The notes: generated by a model from the letters alone, not told the origin. Shown: positions 45,422-54,617, counted from the first letter of the stretch. The stretch is 61,715 bases of DNA from Bacteroidetes bacterium CG18_big_fil_WC_8_21_14_2_50_41_14 (GCA_002771745.1 PCUL01000066.1:22026-83740); one strand, 5' to 3'. Translations and numbers: made by a program.

Positions 45422-46960
45422 ATGAAAAAAATACTGAATTTGGTTATTATCATGCTAATAAGTTTGTCAGGTGTAACTCAAACTTATTTTAGTGAACGAT
45501 ACAACTATGCTGGTTGGCAGTCTCTTGACTTTAGCCATGATATTCTGCGAATAGATGAAGGATATATTATACCTGGAGGATTTGCTTACAATGATACATT
45601 ATCCTACAACAAAATAGGGATTATTAAAATTGATTATTTTGGAGATGAATTATTATCTAAAGTTATTGGCGAAGGTGAAACCACCTATAGTTGGAATATA
45701 TCTTATAATCAGGGAGCCTTGTCAAGAGATAAGGGTAATACCGGATATTACGATGTTGGTATGAAGCGGAAATATGTAGGGACGGGTGTTGGAGTAGAAG
45801 ATAAAGGTGTGATATATCGATTTGATATTGAATTGGATACCTTGTGGACTGTTAACATTGGAGACAATGTTTTATCTTATGATACTAATTATTCTTTTCG
45901 TCATTGTGTCGTGTTACCAAATGATGAGTTAATAATAGCCGGTCATATTGTAATTGAGGGATCTAATAGCAAAGCCATGCTGATAAAAACCGATAGTTTG
46001 GGAAACGAGCTATGGAGGAAGTATTTTTCAAGCGGACCATTAAACGATGGCATCAATGTAATCTCTACCCCCGATGGTGGTTTTGTGCTCAGTGCCTGGA
46101 AATGGACATTTGGTCATGTAACAGGAGCACCATATCTAATTAAAACGGATAGTGCAGGTAATCAGGAATGGAGCAAGGGTTTTTGGGAGTATGACCGATA
46201 TCATGGGCCTTTGTACATATCCATTTCACTTGATTCTTTAATAGTTGGGGTTTACAGTTATTCAGATAGTGTTAACTATCCTTCTTCAGATAGCTATAAC
46301 CGCGATGCTGTAATAAAACTGGATTTGGAGGGCAATGTGATTTGGGAAAAGAAATATGGTATAGCCAGCTACAATAAATGGGTTGCCAGCGGGACAGTAA
46401 CACCCCAGGGCAAGATTATACTTACGGGCCGTACATATGAAACCTATCCACAGCGATTGGGTTATATGCTCAATGTATCACCAGAGGGCGATTCGCTATG
46501 GTACAGGGAGTACGAAGAAGTCTGGGGAGTAAACAGCCATAACTATCTGTACGGGGTAATCCCAACAGATGATGGCGGTTATGCCGCAGCAGGAATGGTT
46601 CACCCCAATGGCAACCAGGATTTGTGGGTACTCAAGGTAGACAGCCTGGGCTGCGAGAGCTTCGATTATTGCTGGACATCGCTGCCCGGCGTTATCAGCG
46701 TGGAAAAACCGGGCGAGTTAGCGGTTTTTCCCAACCCCGCCACACGTAGCTGTACCATCGCCATCCCCAAAGAAAACCAATTTGATACGTACACGCTGTT
46801 TATATACAACTTAATGGGAGTAAAAATGGAAGAAATCGTTGTTCCTTCGGGTGAAATACAGGTGGTACTTAACCTTTCGGGCTATGCACCGGGGTTGTAT
46901 TCGGTGGTTACCAGCTACAAGGGGAGTATTACGGGAAGGGGGAAATTTGTGGTGTATTGA
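45422..46960 (+). CDS. T9SS-secreted beta-propeller protein, copy B
   Basis: 512 residues, the paralogue of copy A. The signal peptide (1-19, ending SLSGVTQ) precedes TYFSERYNYAGWQSLDF. The propeller body contains LIKTDSLGNELWRKYF and VIKLDLEGNVIWEKKY; the sorting domain starts near 429 (VFPNPATRSCTI) and ends GRGKFVVY. The N-terminal 160 residues have drifted from copy A while the C-terminal 130 are nearly the same, indicating either selection on the sorting domain or gene conversion between copies. Confidence 0.85.
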   Translation: MKKILNLVIIMLISLSGVTQTYFSERYNYAGWQSLDFSHDILRIDEGYIIPGGFAYNDTLSYNKIGIIKIDYFGDELLSKVIGEGETTYSWNISYNQGALSRDKGNTGYYDVGMKRKYVGTGVGVEDKGVIYRFDIELDTLWTVNIGDNVLSYDTNYSFRHCVVLPNDELIIAGHIVIEGSNSKAMLIKTDSLGNELWRKYFSSGPLNDGINVISTPDGGFVLSAWKWTFGHVTGAPYLIKTDSAGNQEWSKGFWEYDRYHGPLYISISLDSLIVGVYSYSDSVNYPSSDSYNRDAVIKLDLEGNVIWEKKYGIASYNKWVASGTVTPQGKIILTGRTYETYPQRLGYMLNVSPEGDSLWYREYEEVWGVNSHNYLYGVIPTDDGGYAAAGMVHPNGNQDLWVLKVDSLGCESFDYCWTSLPGVISVEKPGELAVFPNPATRSCTIAIPKENQFDTYTLFIYNLMGVKMEEIVVPSGEIQVVLNLSGYAPGLYSVVTSYKGSITGRGKFVVY

Positions 46961-47193
46961 TCATTTCAAGCCTGTAAGAATCTGCGCCCCCACTCCAAAG
47001 TGCCAGCGGCACGACCGACATTGTAACCCCGGAATTCATTCCTGGGCTTTTGAGAACTAAACTAATAAAACCAATCCAAATAGGGTGTATTCACAAAAAC
47101 AGGAGCAAAGTAAGGCACACGAAACATTCGCGCGCCAGAGGAGATAAAAAAATGCCTGATTAACAGGTGTTTAAGTTTAAATATTAGTAAATT

Positions 47194-47207
47194 CCGACTT
47201 TAGTCGG
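47194..47207. repeat. CTAAAG-centred palindrome
   Basis: CCGACTTTAGTCGG is a 5-bp-arm palindrome; on the minus strand it reads CCGACTAAAGTCGG. It resembles the element at 61642-61664, which has GGCTAAAGCC at its centre. Confidence 0.5.
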
Positions 47208-47261
47208 TTAATAGAAATTAATTATCTGTGTATCATTAGGTCGAATACCGAATTATTGTTT

Positions 47262-47269
47262 TAACTTTG
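47262..47269 (+). promoter_or_regulatory. Candidate promoter -7 box for the subtilase gene
   Basis: TAACTTTG matches TAnnTTTG, 25 bases before the ATG at 47295. The upstream TTAG near 47236 is a poor -33 element. Confidence 0.5.
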
Positions 47270-47294
47270 AAAGGTCTAAATAACAATAACCAAA

Positions 47295-50200
47295 ATGAGT
47301 ACCAACAATTTTTTTTTATTCTGCATTTTCACGTTGTTTGCCCGTTTGGGCGTATCACAGGAGATCAGGACTGTTCATTATGCCGGGGATCAGATTCTAC
47401 CCATTGGTAAAGAGGTATCCAAAGCGGATGATCAACTAAAGGACGACAGGGTCAGGATCGTGGTGGAATTCAACGCGCTTCCCCTGGCGAGGGTCATGCA
47501 CCGTAATCAGGCTGCAATCGCTCAGCAGCGCAGCGAGCTTCAGGCGCTTCAAAAGCAGTTCGAAGATGATCTAGGTGCCATCGGGCGTTCCAACAGGAAT
47601 AGTGAGCTGCCCGTGATACATTTTACCTATTACGACGTTCTGGCCGGGGTAGCCCTGTCCATCAATGAAGCTTCGACAGAAGCCCTTAGCAAGTTGCCCT
47701 ATGTGAAAAAGATCCACCCGGATGTGGAGTACGAGCTTGATCTCACGGAGAGTGTGCCGCTCATTGGGGCGGATCAGGTGTGGATCGACCTTGGCCTGTA
47801 TGGAGACGGTATCGTGGTGGGTATCATGGATACGGGGATCGACTATACGCACCCTGCCCTGGGAGCCGGGATCGGAAGCGCCTATAAGGTGATCGGAGGG
47901 TACGACTTCTATGACGGGAACAATACCATTATGGATGTGAATGGCCACGGGACACACGTGGCAGGTATTGTGGCTGCTGACGGAGCCGATATCAAAGGAG
48001 TGGCACCGCATGCTTCACTCTATGGGTTGAAGGTCTTTAATGATAATGGATTCGCCTATACTTCCATTCTTATTGCTGCCGCAGAACGAAGCGTCGATCC
48101 CAATCAGGATGGCGATTACTCCGACAAGCTGGATGTGGTCAACATGAGCCTGGGAAAAGCCAACGGGGCTCCCGATGATGTGGTATGTGTGGCCGTGGAA
48201 AATGCCATCAGCATGGGAGTTACCTATACTATATCGGCAGGCAATAACGGCGAAACAGGGCCACAATCCATCGGTACTCCCGGTACGGCGGTGACGGCCA
48301 TCACTGTGGGGGCATCCGACAAGAATGATCACTGGGCACCCTTCAGTTCCTATGGACCCAATAATGTGGTGTTCGGCATTAAACCCGAGCTGGTGGCTCC
48401 CGGCGTGGGGATCAACTCCACCTATCTGGCGCATGGTTATGTGTCGATGAGCGGAACCTCCATGGCGGCACCCCACGTGGCGGGTGTTTGTGCTTTGCTA
48501 AAGCAAGCGCATCCCGATTGGACGCCGGAGCAGCTGAAATCGGCGGTATTGCTGTCAGCCGACGACATAGGAGAAGACATCATGAAGCAAGGGTCGGGCC
48601 GACTGAATGCACGCAAAGCCTTCGATCTGAAGGTGCTGTCGGATCCCGCCCAGTTGAGTTTTGGTATCATCGACCCTGTCATTCCTCTATACACCACCGC
48701 TGACACCCTGAAATTGACCAATATCTCCAATCAGGAGCAGCTGGTCACCATAGGGGAGATGGCTTTTGCGGAGGGTGTTCAGATCAGCACACCCGTTAAT
48801 GAGGTGCTGATCCTGCCCGGCGATTCGGCTTTCATTCCTTTTGAACTGATGGTGAACAATGCCCTGTTCCTTTACCCGGATTCGGGTGCGATCGCCTGTT
48901 CCGATGTCATCAGGCTCGTTGCCAATGAAGATACCCTGCGAATCCCTTGGTCCTTTACCAAGGTCCGAAGGATTCACCTGGTAATTAATGGATCCTTTTG
49001 GTATGACATATTTAATGCCTACAATCATTATGATAATTCCATGATCACACTGTACAATACGGTCAATGAATATGATCTTGTCTCCTATGCCGATACCCTG
49101 AATTTCGTTGCCAACAGCTACTGGTCGACCAACGATATATATACCCAATCGCTGGCTTGCACCGGGTTAGATACGGTGTATATTCTCCACGACAGCCTGG
49201 TCCGTCGTGAGGTCGAATTCAAGGATGAAGCCGGGGAGCCCCTGGATTACAGTCCGTTCTATATCTTTCTGTATGAGAAAAACTATGCCGATCGCTCTTA
49301 TGAAATTGACTTCTTAGCCGAAGAATATTCGGATGGGAGGTTCTATACCTCTGCCGAATTATCGAATGCCATCGATACCAGACTCGGAATTTTTAAGGCT
49401 AACGAAGATACGAGCAAGCTGTATGTAGGTACCGTTAATCTTAATGACACCGACCTGTCGGGAGTGATTCCCAATGAAGCCCCGGAGTACACAAAACTGA
49501 ATGTTGTAACGCCTCAGACCGGGGCCAGCTATATCCGTTGGGGTCTTTGGCATAATTTCCATGGTTATATGAGCAGCATCAGTAATGAGTCTTTTCTTAT
49601 TCCTACACCCTGGGCGGGTAGTATATACCTGATGGATGATGAAGCTCCCAACCTGGCAGCAGATTTTTGGTATCATACCGAACATGGATTCATGGATATT
49701 AATCCCTTTCAACGTACTTCAAAGGGCATTCAATTGTATTTTTTTGATGCCTCCGAATTTGACGACATAACATATGCCAGGATAAGAGGCTACCGTCATC
49801 GTTATTTGAACCCATTGTTGGCAGCCTATGGCGATAACAGTACCATGTATCTGAGTGGATGGCCTTTGTATGGGGATACCTATTTTTATAATGGGTTGTT
49901 CAACGATAATAATATTTATTTCGGGACAATGCACTATGGCAACACGGAATATGAGACCTATCCCCTGCGTTTAGATGTACAGCATAAACTACTCAACAGT
50001 CAGGGTCAGGAAGTGTACGCATCCACTTCGCCTTTCGTGACGTTGGACTTGCCGGATGATCGGTATACCTACATTTTCAACTACACCTACAACGATTTCG
50101 GCGATGAGCCGGCACACTACCAGATCACCTCAACCATCAACCTGACGCTGGAGTCCCAATGGGAAGTCCCCTACCGATGGGATAATAATCCGCCCACCCT

Positions 50201-51164
50201 GACCACCTTACAGTTAAGAAACGGTGCGAATTTGCCGGTTAGTCATTTGCAGCGAAACAGTTCGGGAAAGCTGGTGTTTGCCGTGGCAGACCTTCAGCCT
50301 CACTACCCGGATGAGGACTCAACAACCATTGATGTGGCCTATTATCCGGTGGATCTGGATTCCATATCGGTATTCATTAAAGCATCAGACAGTACCCATT
50401 GGATACAGACAGGCTTCCAATACTTAGTGGAGGATTCTTTGATAGGAAGATGTTTTGAGATCGATCTGTCACCTTGGCTGGATGGGTTGAAGGATGTTGA
50501 TTTTAAGCTTCGGTTCGCTGATCGAAAAGGACAAGTCACCACCCATACCTATACGCCGCTGTTCCGTGTTTCAGAATGTATTCCGGTGCCCGACACCTTA
50601 CATATGGTAATGAATGATACCTTGGCAATATCCGTCAGAGAGATATTGCTGGCCAACGATGTCATTCCTGAGGATTGGCTCTATGATATGGAGATCATCG
50701 TGGAGGACAGCACGCTCACCGGAGCTTTGCTGCCCAATGCCGACGGGAATTATACCTACATTCCGGCGCCCGATTATGTGGGATATGATCAATTCAATTA
50801 CCGGCTGGTATATGAGGGTATTGTCAGTCCCTCGGCCAATGTTGTCATTGATGTCGACCTTGCCACCTCCGTCGACGACGTTGCCACCGATGGCGGTGTC
50901 GATCTCTTATGCTATCCCAATCCCTTTAAGGACAGGGTATTCCTGGAGGTCAGGAATGATAAGACCGAACAGGTAATGATCTACGATGCCGTCGGATCAT
51001 TGGTCACCGTACTCCGGCCTGTTATGCAGGATGACAGGAAACAGCAATATGTATGGGATGGTACCGATGACAGGGGTCAGGCGTTGTCCAATGGGGTTTA
51101 CTATGGGCAGTTGATCAGCGAAAGCGGTAAGTCCGGATGTTTTAGGATAATCAGGATGCAGTAA
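47295..51164 (+). CDS. Large T9SS-secreted subtilisin-family (S8) protease
   Basis: 1289 residues. The signal peptide (1-21, ending RLGVSQ) is followed by an I9-like propeptide region (about 50-145). The S8 catalytic domain spans about 160-440 with Asp179 in GIMDTGIDYTHP, His218 in NGHGTHVAGI, oxyanion Asn in SAGNNG and Ser389 in GTSMAAPHVAG. A long beta-rich region (450-1100) follows, then a cadherin/Ig-like domain at about 1105-1195 (LLANDVIPEDW, NADGNYTYIPAPDYVGYD), then a FlgD-like T9SS sorting domain from about 1205 (CYPNPFKDRVFLEV, VWDGTDDRGQALSNGVYYG). The protease domain is GC-rich (37 of 60 bases at 48421-48480) and the middle is not (20 of 60 at 49681-49740). It probably degrades extracellular protein. 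Confidence 0.93.
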   Translation: MSTNNFFLFCIFTLFARLGVSQEIRTVHYAGDQILPIGKEVSKADDQLKDDRVRIVVEFNALPLARVMHRNQAAIAQQRSELQALQKQFEDDLGAIGRSNRNSELPVIHFTYYDVLAGVALSINEASTEALSKLPYVKKIHPDVEYELDLTESVPLIGADQVWIDLGLYGDGIVVGIMDTGIDYTHPALGAGIGSAYKVIGGYDFYDGNNTIMDVNGHGTHVAGIVAADGADIKGVAPHASLYGLKVFNDNGFAYTSILIAAAERSVDPNQDGDYSDKLDVVNMSLGKANGAPDDVVCVAVENAISMGVTYTISAGNNGETGPQSIGTPGTAVTAITVGASDKNDHWAPFSSYGPNNVVFGIKPELVAPGVGINSTYLAHGYVSMSGTSMAAPHVAGVCALLKQAHPDWTPEQLKSAVLLSADDIGEDIMKQGSGRLNARKAFDLKVLSDPAQLSFGIIDPVIPLYTTADTLKLTNISNQEQLVTIGEMAFAEGVQISTPVNEVLILPGDSAFIPFELMVNNALFLYPDSGAIACSDVIRLVANEDTLRIPWSFTKVRRIHLVINGSFWYDIFNAYNHYDNSMITLYNTVNEYDLVSYADTLNFVANSYWSTNDIYTQSLACTGLDTVYILHDSLVRREVEFKDEAGEPLDYSPFYIFLYEKNYADRSYEIDFLAEEYSDGRFYTSAELSNAIDTRLGIFKANEDTSKLYVGTVNLNDTDLSGVIPNEAPEYTKLNVVTPQTGASYIRWGLWHNFHGYMSSISNESFLIPTPWAGSIYLMDDEAPNLAADFWYHTEHGFMDINPFQRTSKGIQLYFFDASEFDDITYARIRGYRHRYLNPLLAAYGDNSTMYLSGWPLYGDTYFYNGLFNDNNIYFGTMHYGNTEYETYPLRLDVQHKLLNSQGQEVYASTSPFVTLDLPDDRYTYIFNYTYNDFGDEPAHYQITSTINLTLESQWEVPYRWDNNPPTLTTLQLRNGANLPVSHLQRNSSGKLVFAVADLQPHYPDEDSTTIDVAYYPVDLDSISVFIKASDSTHWIQTGFQYLVEDSLIGRCFEIDLSPWLDGLKDVDFKLRFADRKGQVTTHTYTPLFRVSECIPVPDTLHMVMNDTLAISVREILLANDVIPEDWLYDMEIIVEDSTLTGALLPNADGNYTYIPAPDYVGYDQFNYRLVYEGIVSPSANVVIDVDLATSVDDVATDGGVDLLCYPNPFKDRVFLEVRNDKTEQVMIYDAVGSLVTVLRPVMQDDRKQQYVWDGTDDRGQALSNGVYYGQLISESGKSGCFRIIRMQ

Positions 51165-51351
51165 TGGAGCCACTGCCGGGGCCTTCACTTAATATTGGAA
51201 GTTGTAGGCATATCGGCGGTCCACTGTCGTGGAGGGCAATTATTTGAATCGATACCCCTAGCCGGCGTAATTCAACTATTATTCACATGCTTCGATAAAC
51301 ATGATCCATAAAGCGAGTTAGACAGAAAAAAGTCGGCCCGCACAAAGCGTG

Positions 51352-51546
51352 ATGGGAGGAATATTGTTTTTGGACATTGATTCAAATACATTGGTGCAAT
51401 TAGAGGAGGCATTTGAACAATCAGACAAGAAATACGAAACCATGGAGGACTATATCACCCACACAGCTGTCAATTTGAACAAAATAAAGGCTGAAATAGT
51501 TGAAATGTATCTGGATAGCGTTCAAAAAGCGATGGTCTCCCGTTGA
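51352..51546 (+). CDS. Possible small protein, 64 residues
   Basis: An acidic, amphipathic sequence beginning MGGILFLDIDSNTLVQLEEAF and containing ETMEDYITHTAVNLNKIKAEIVEMYL. The composition is protein-like (alternating hydrophobic and charged residues, helix-forming), but I recognise no family and there is no clear promoter. A GTG one codon upstream is an alternative start. It lies between the subtilase gene and the tRNA-Pro terminator and could be the remnant of a mobile element. Confidence 0.35.
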   Translation: MGGILFLDIDSNTLVQLEEAFEQSDKKYETMEDYITHTAVNLNKIKAEIVEMYLDSVQKAMVSR

Positions 51547-51550
51547 TCCA

Positions 51551-51573
51551 TGTGTACTCATTTGTGTACTCAT
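51551..51573 (+). repeat. Short direct repeat next to tRNA-Pro
   Basis: TGTGTACTCAT occurs twice, at 51551-51561 and 51563-51573, immediately after the small reading frame and about 70 bases from the 3' end of the tRNA. Short direct repeats beside a tRNA can mark an integration boundary, but no integrase is present. Confidence 0.55.
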
Positions 51574-51601
51574 GTCGTGAGACAATCGGTTGAGTATTAG
51601 T

Positions 51602-51640
51602 AAAAAAAGCCTCGCAATCTTCTGATTGCGAGGCTTTTTA
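51602..51640. terminator. Bidirectional terminator beside tRNA-Pro
   Basis: GCCTCGCAATC and GATTGCGAGGC are perfect 11-base arms with a TTCT loop, with seven A residues on the left and a T run on the right. It can stop the minus-strand tRNA transcript and any plus-strand transcript from the small frame. Confidence 0.9.
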
Positions 51641-51645
51641 TTTTG

Positions 51646-51720
51646 TCGGGGTAGAGTGATTCGAACACTCGACCTCCTGCTCCCAAAGCAGGCGCGCTAA
51701 CCGGACTACGCTATACCCCG
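51646..51720 (-). tRNA. tRNA-Pro (anticodon TGG)
   Basis: The minus strand folds as a 75-base tRNA. The 7-bp acceptor stem is CGGGGTA/TACCCCG with discriminator A. The anticodon arm is CCTGC-TTTGGGA-GCAGG, giving anticodon TGG (Pro). The T arm contains GTTCGAATC. The 3' CCA is not encoded (the template continues CAA). A terminator follows directly. Confidence 0.95.
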
Positions 51721-51803
51721 AACGTTGATGAACGTGCTGTTAAAGCAGCGGCAAAAGTACGATAATAAATGCCACCACCAAGTAAAAATGAATTTTTCAG
51801 TGT

Positions 51804-53978
51804 TTATTTTTTTCTGAAGCTTAAACAAAAGCTACTTCCCTTTTCATCAATGCTGGTAGCGGTGAGGCGGGCACCCATTATTTCGGCAAACTCCTTTGAT
51901 AAAATAAGCCCCATCCCTGTGCTTTTTTCATTGTCGGTGCCGGGACGATTAAAATCGCAATCCAGATTAAATAGTTGAGAAATCTTGTCCTCAGGTATAC
52001 CTATCCCTGTATCCGATACACAAACGCTGATTTCCTCAGAGGTCGATTTGCTGTCGATGGTAATCGTTCCGCCGTGAGGAGTGTATTTAATACTGTTATT
52101 CATCAGGTTTTGAATCACTTGCGAAAACAATCTGGGATCGGTATTGAGTTGCATTTCGGGTGATAGCTCTATAAGGAGCCGCTGGTTTTTTTCCTTTAGC
52201 TGTGATTTAAAAAGATCAGTCACTAAACGAATTTTTTGAACTACATTGAAATTTGCCGGCTGACATTTAATAAGTCCTTGTTGCGCTTTTCCCCAACTAA
52301 GTATTTCTTCAAGAAGTTGGTAGGTTATTTCCGATGAAGTATAGAGTGATTGGATCATTTCTCTTTTTTCGTTGTCTTCGATGATATCCCATTGTTGGAC
52401 AAGCAAATCGAGTAGGCCAAGCAAGCTGTTAAACGGACTTTTTAAATCGTGGCCAAGGATGGAAAAAAACTTGTCTTTTGAATTATTTAAAGCTTTTAAT
52501 TGGTCTTGTTGAGTATTTAAGGTTTCGTTGGTTACCTGAAGTTCCTCATTGATTGTAGTTAAATCGTGGTGTTTTACAGACAATTCCATATTGAGCTTTT
52601 TTATCCTTCCCCGATTATAGTACAGTAAATAGATGAATACAACCAGCAGAACTGAGGCCAACAGCGAAAGGTAGATCAGGTTTCTTTGATTTAAAATCTG
52701 TTTTGATTTCAGGCTGTTTTGCTCCATCAGCAGGTGGTTGTCGTATTTTTGTTGCGCCAAATCTTTTTCAAATTCCAGTACCGCCATTTGGTTACGTGCC
52801 TCGGCTAATACCAGGCTGTCGGAGATTATTTTATATTGTTTATAATAGGCCAGCGAGCCTTTAAAATTACCCAATAAACTATCCAATTCTGAAAGCGCCA
52901 TTAATGCATTTTTTTTGAAAACCATTATACCCAGGCTGTCAGAGAGTTTGTAACCGGAATCTAAGAAATGGCGGGCATTTTTAACATCTTTTATATAAAG
53001 GTAATACCCGCCCATATTGACCCTCAGACCGGCCTCCCTGTCCGGGTATTTTTCAAGTAATGGATCAGAGAGTACTTTTTGATAATACAGGAACGTTGAG
53101 TCAAGTTCTTTTTTCTCTGCAAAAATATTGCCCTTGGTAAAGGATAACACCATTTGGATTTGATCTTTCTCGTGGGGTATGGCTGTTACAACGGCTCTTT
53201 CGTAATAATACAAAGCAGAATCGTAGTCTTTTTTTGTGTGAAAGTATAGCTCACCCAGATTGATATAAGTGTTGGCAAGGATATTTACCTTCTGCACAAG
53301 TTGGTCGATTTCAATGGCTTTTTTTAAGTTATATAAAGCTTCATCAAACTTATTCAATTTCATATACAAATAGCCGAATGAGTTGTAAACATAGACAAGT
53401 TGCATTGAATCATTTACCGATGTCATTATCTCTCTTGATTTCATTAAGTTTTGGGCGGCTTCCACATAGTTGCCCCGGTTTGAATAGTGTGTGCCCAGGT
53501 CAAGATACGCCTTTGACAGAATATCCGGTATATCGTGTATTGCGCAGTATTGAATTGTCTTGTTCAGGTAAGTTACCACACTGTCGTGTTGATAAGTAGT
53601 CTTGAATACAAGTCCCATATTTCCTAAAACCAGGGCCTTTAGTCTTGGAGGTTCTGTTGTTTCTGCATATTCGAGGGCGATTCGGTAATTCTTAAGTGCT
53701 TCATCCGGTTCTTTATTCATATAGGACAATATACCTTTTAAATTGTAAGCTTTAACTAAACCATACTGGTAATTTGTTTTTTTTGAAAGCTGTAGGATGG
53801 TATCCATGTATTTAAGGCTGCTGTCCGGATAGAAAAAAAGTATTTTCCCGCAATGTTCAATATACCGGTTCACACGCATGGTATCCGATTGATATGATGC
53901 GTTGGTATCGGGTTGTCCAAACGAACCCACTTGAATGGTCATTAAAAAGATCCAAAAAAGAAGTGGTTTTTTCAACAT
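51804..53978 (-). CDS. TPR-sensor membrane histidine kinase
   Basis: 724 residues. A signal peptide (about 1-21) leads into an extracytoplasmic array of about six to eight TPR-like repeats (roughly 30-400; for example YGLVKAYNLKGILSYMNKE and ALYNLKKAIEIDQLV). A transmembrane helix at about 432-452 (LIYLSLLASVLLVVFIYLLYY) is followed by a coiled-coil linker and the kinase core: the HisKA phospho-acceptor His510 in FFSILGHDLKSPFNSL, an N-box NLMNNSIKYTP near 624, G1 DTGIGIPE near 656 and G2 STGMGLILSKE near 686. This TPR-HK plan is common in Bacteroidota. It lies 62 bases downstream of a lone receiver protein gene, and the two should form a phosphorelay pair. Confidence 0.93.
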   Translation of the reverse strand: MLKKPLLFWIFLMTIQVGSFGQPDTNASYQSDTMRVNRYIEHCGKILFFYPDSSLKYMDTILQLSKKTNYQYGLVKAYNLKGILSYMNKEPDEALKNYRIALEYAETTEPPRLKALVLGNMGLVFKTTYQHDSVVTYLNKTIQYCAIHDIPDILSKAYLDLGTHYSNRGNYVEAAQNLMKSREIMTSVNDSMQLVYVYNSFGYLYMKLNKFDEALYNLKKAIEIDQLVQKVNILANTYINLGELYFHTKKDYDSALYYYERAVVTAIPHEKDQIQMVLSFTKGNIFAEKKELDSTFLYYQKVLSDPLLEKYPDREAGLRVNMGGYYLYIKDVKNARHFLDSGYKLSDSLGIMVFKKNALMALSELDSLLGNFKGSLAYYKQYKIISDSLVLAEARNQMAVLEFEKDLAQQKYDNHLLMEQNSLKSKQILNQRNLIYLSLLASVLLVVFIYLLYYNRGRIKKLNMELSVKHHDLTTINEELQVTNETLNTQQDQLKALNNSKDKFFSILGHDLKSPFNSLLGLLDLLVQQWDIIEDNEKREMIQSLYTSSEITYQLLEEILSWGKAQQGLIKCQPANFNVVQKIRLVTDLFKSQLKEKNQRLLIELSPEMQLNTDPRLFSQVIQNLMNNSIKYTPHGGTITIDSKSTSEEISVCVSDTGIGIPEDKISQLFNLDCDFNRPGTDNEKSTGMGLILSKEFAEIMGARLTATSIDEKGSSFCLSFRKK

Positions 53979-54040
53979 GTGGGTTCGGGTGTATGTTAGA
54001 GCCTGTTAAGGCAGCAAATAGTAAAAATCATTTAATAAAA

Positions 54041-54430
54041 TCAACGGGAAAAAAATTGTTCTATTTCCAGGTAAAGGGAAGTCAGGCTAACCGGTTTTGA
54101 TAAAAATACATTGGCACCAGCCTGAAGGGCTTCTTTTTCGTTGTGATAACCGGTATAAGCTGTTTGAACGATGATGGGTATTTTGGGATCTGTTTTTCTA
54201 ATATGCTTAAGCACTTCTATTCCGCTTACAAGAGGAAGGTAAATATCCAACAATATCAGGTCGATTCCTTGTTTACGTTCTAACGCATCAATCGCTTCCT
54301 GACCATTACGCGCGTATATCAGATTGGCTTTTGTGAGCTTTAAGGCAGCTTCAAAATATCGTCGGCTTGAATCAACATCCTCTACAATCAGGATGGTTTT
54401 ATCAGTCCAGTTGGGTGTTGTCGTATTCAT
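54041..54430 (-). CDS. Single-domain response regulator (receiver only)
   Basis: 129-residue CheY-like receiver. The acidic pocket Glu17-Asp18 (LIVEDVD), the phospho-accepting Asp62 (LILLDIYLP), Thr90 (IVQTAYTG) and Lys112 (LSKPVS) are all in place. There is no output domain, so it must act by protein-protein contact or as a phosphate relay. It is the first gene of the operon, ahead of the kinase. The order receiver-then-kinase, with no DNA-binding regulator nearby, leaves the output unknown. Confidence 0.93.
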   Translation of the reverse strand: MNTTTPNWTDKTILIVEDVDSSRRYFEAALKLTKANLIYARNGQEAIDALERKQGIDLILLDIYLPLVSGIEVLKHIRKTDPKIPIIVQTAYTGYHNEKEALQAGANVFLSKPVSLTSLYLEIEQFFSR

Positions 54431-54476
54431 GTTGGATTTTTGTAGATAGGCATCTGATTCAAATGGGATTAGTTGA

Positions 54477-54517
54477 CAAATTTAATCATTATTTTTTTAA
54501 ATGGGTTTACAAAATTA
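54477..54517 (-). promoter_or_regulatory. Candidate promoters for the response-regulator/kinase operon
   Basis: Two exact TAnnTTTG boxes on the minus strand, TAAATTTG (54484-54477) and TAATTTTG (54517-54510), lie 47 and 80 bases before the ATG at 54430. Neither has a strong -33 partner, and I cannot say which is used. Confidence 0.45.
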
Positions 54518-54617
54518 AACAAATTATCCTTTAGTAAAAAAAACGCACTTACCTGTACGACAATTATCTGTTTGTTCGTTTCGTTTTTGCGTAGTTGTGA
54601 ATAATGGTGTTCATTCA

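Larger units (their letters stand above)
43637..47000 (+). repeat. Tandem duplication of a T9SS propeller gene unit (period about 1.68 kb)
   Basis: Copy A (43637-45314) and copy B (45316-47000) have the same order: the last 20 codons of a sorting domain, a GC-rich hairpin, a propeller gene of about 510 codons and a 3' flank containing GAATCTGCGCCCCCACTC. The corresponding stop codons are 1679 bases apart. The gene ends and the centre (around GSNSKAML and VISTPDGGFVLSAWKW) are nearly identical between copies, while the gene 5' halves have diverged. Confidence 0.88.
46961..47294. other. Intergenic region before the subtilase gene
   Basis: 334 non-coding bases. The first 40 are the 3' flank of the duplicated unit. 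An imperfect hairpin occurs near 47025-47046 (CCCCGGAAT against ATTCCTGGG), a short palindrome at 47194-47207, and a -7 box at 47262-47269. No gene of convincing composition is seen; the frame overlapping the 3' end of copy B into this region is an out-of-frame shadow. Confidence 0.6.

Noticed and set aside
46839-47060. 73-codon frame over the end of propeller gene B
   Set aside because: It is out of frame with the conserved sorting domain and extends only into the non-coding 3' flank.
47571-49148. Several antisense frames of about 150 codons within the subtilase gene
   Set aside because: They result from the GC-rich composition of the protease domain, which lowers the stop codon frequency. 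None has a plausible start context or motif.
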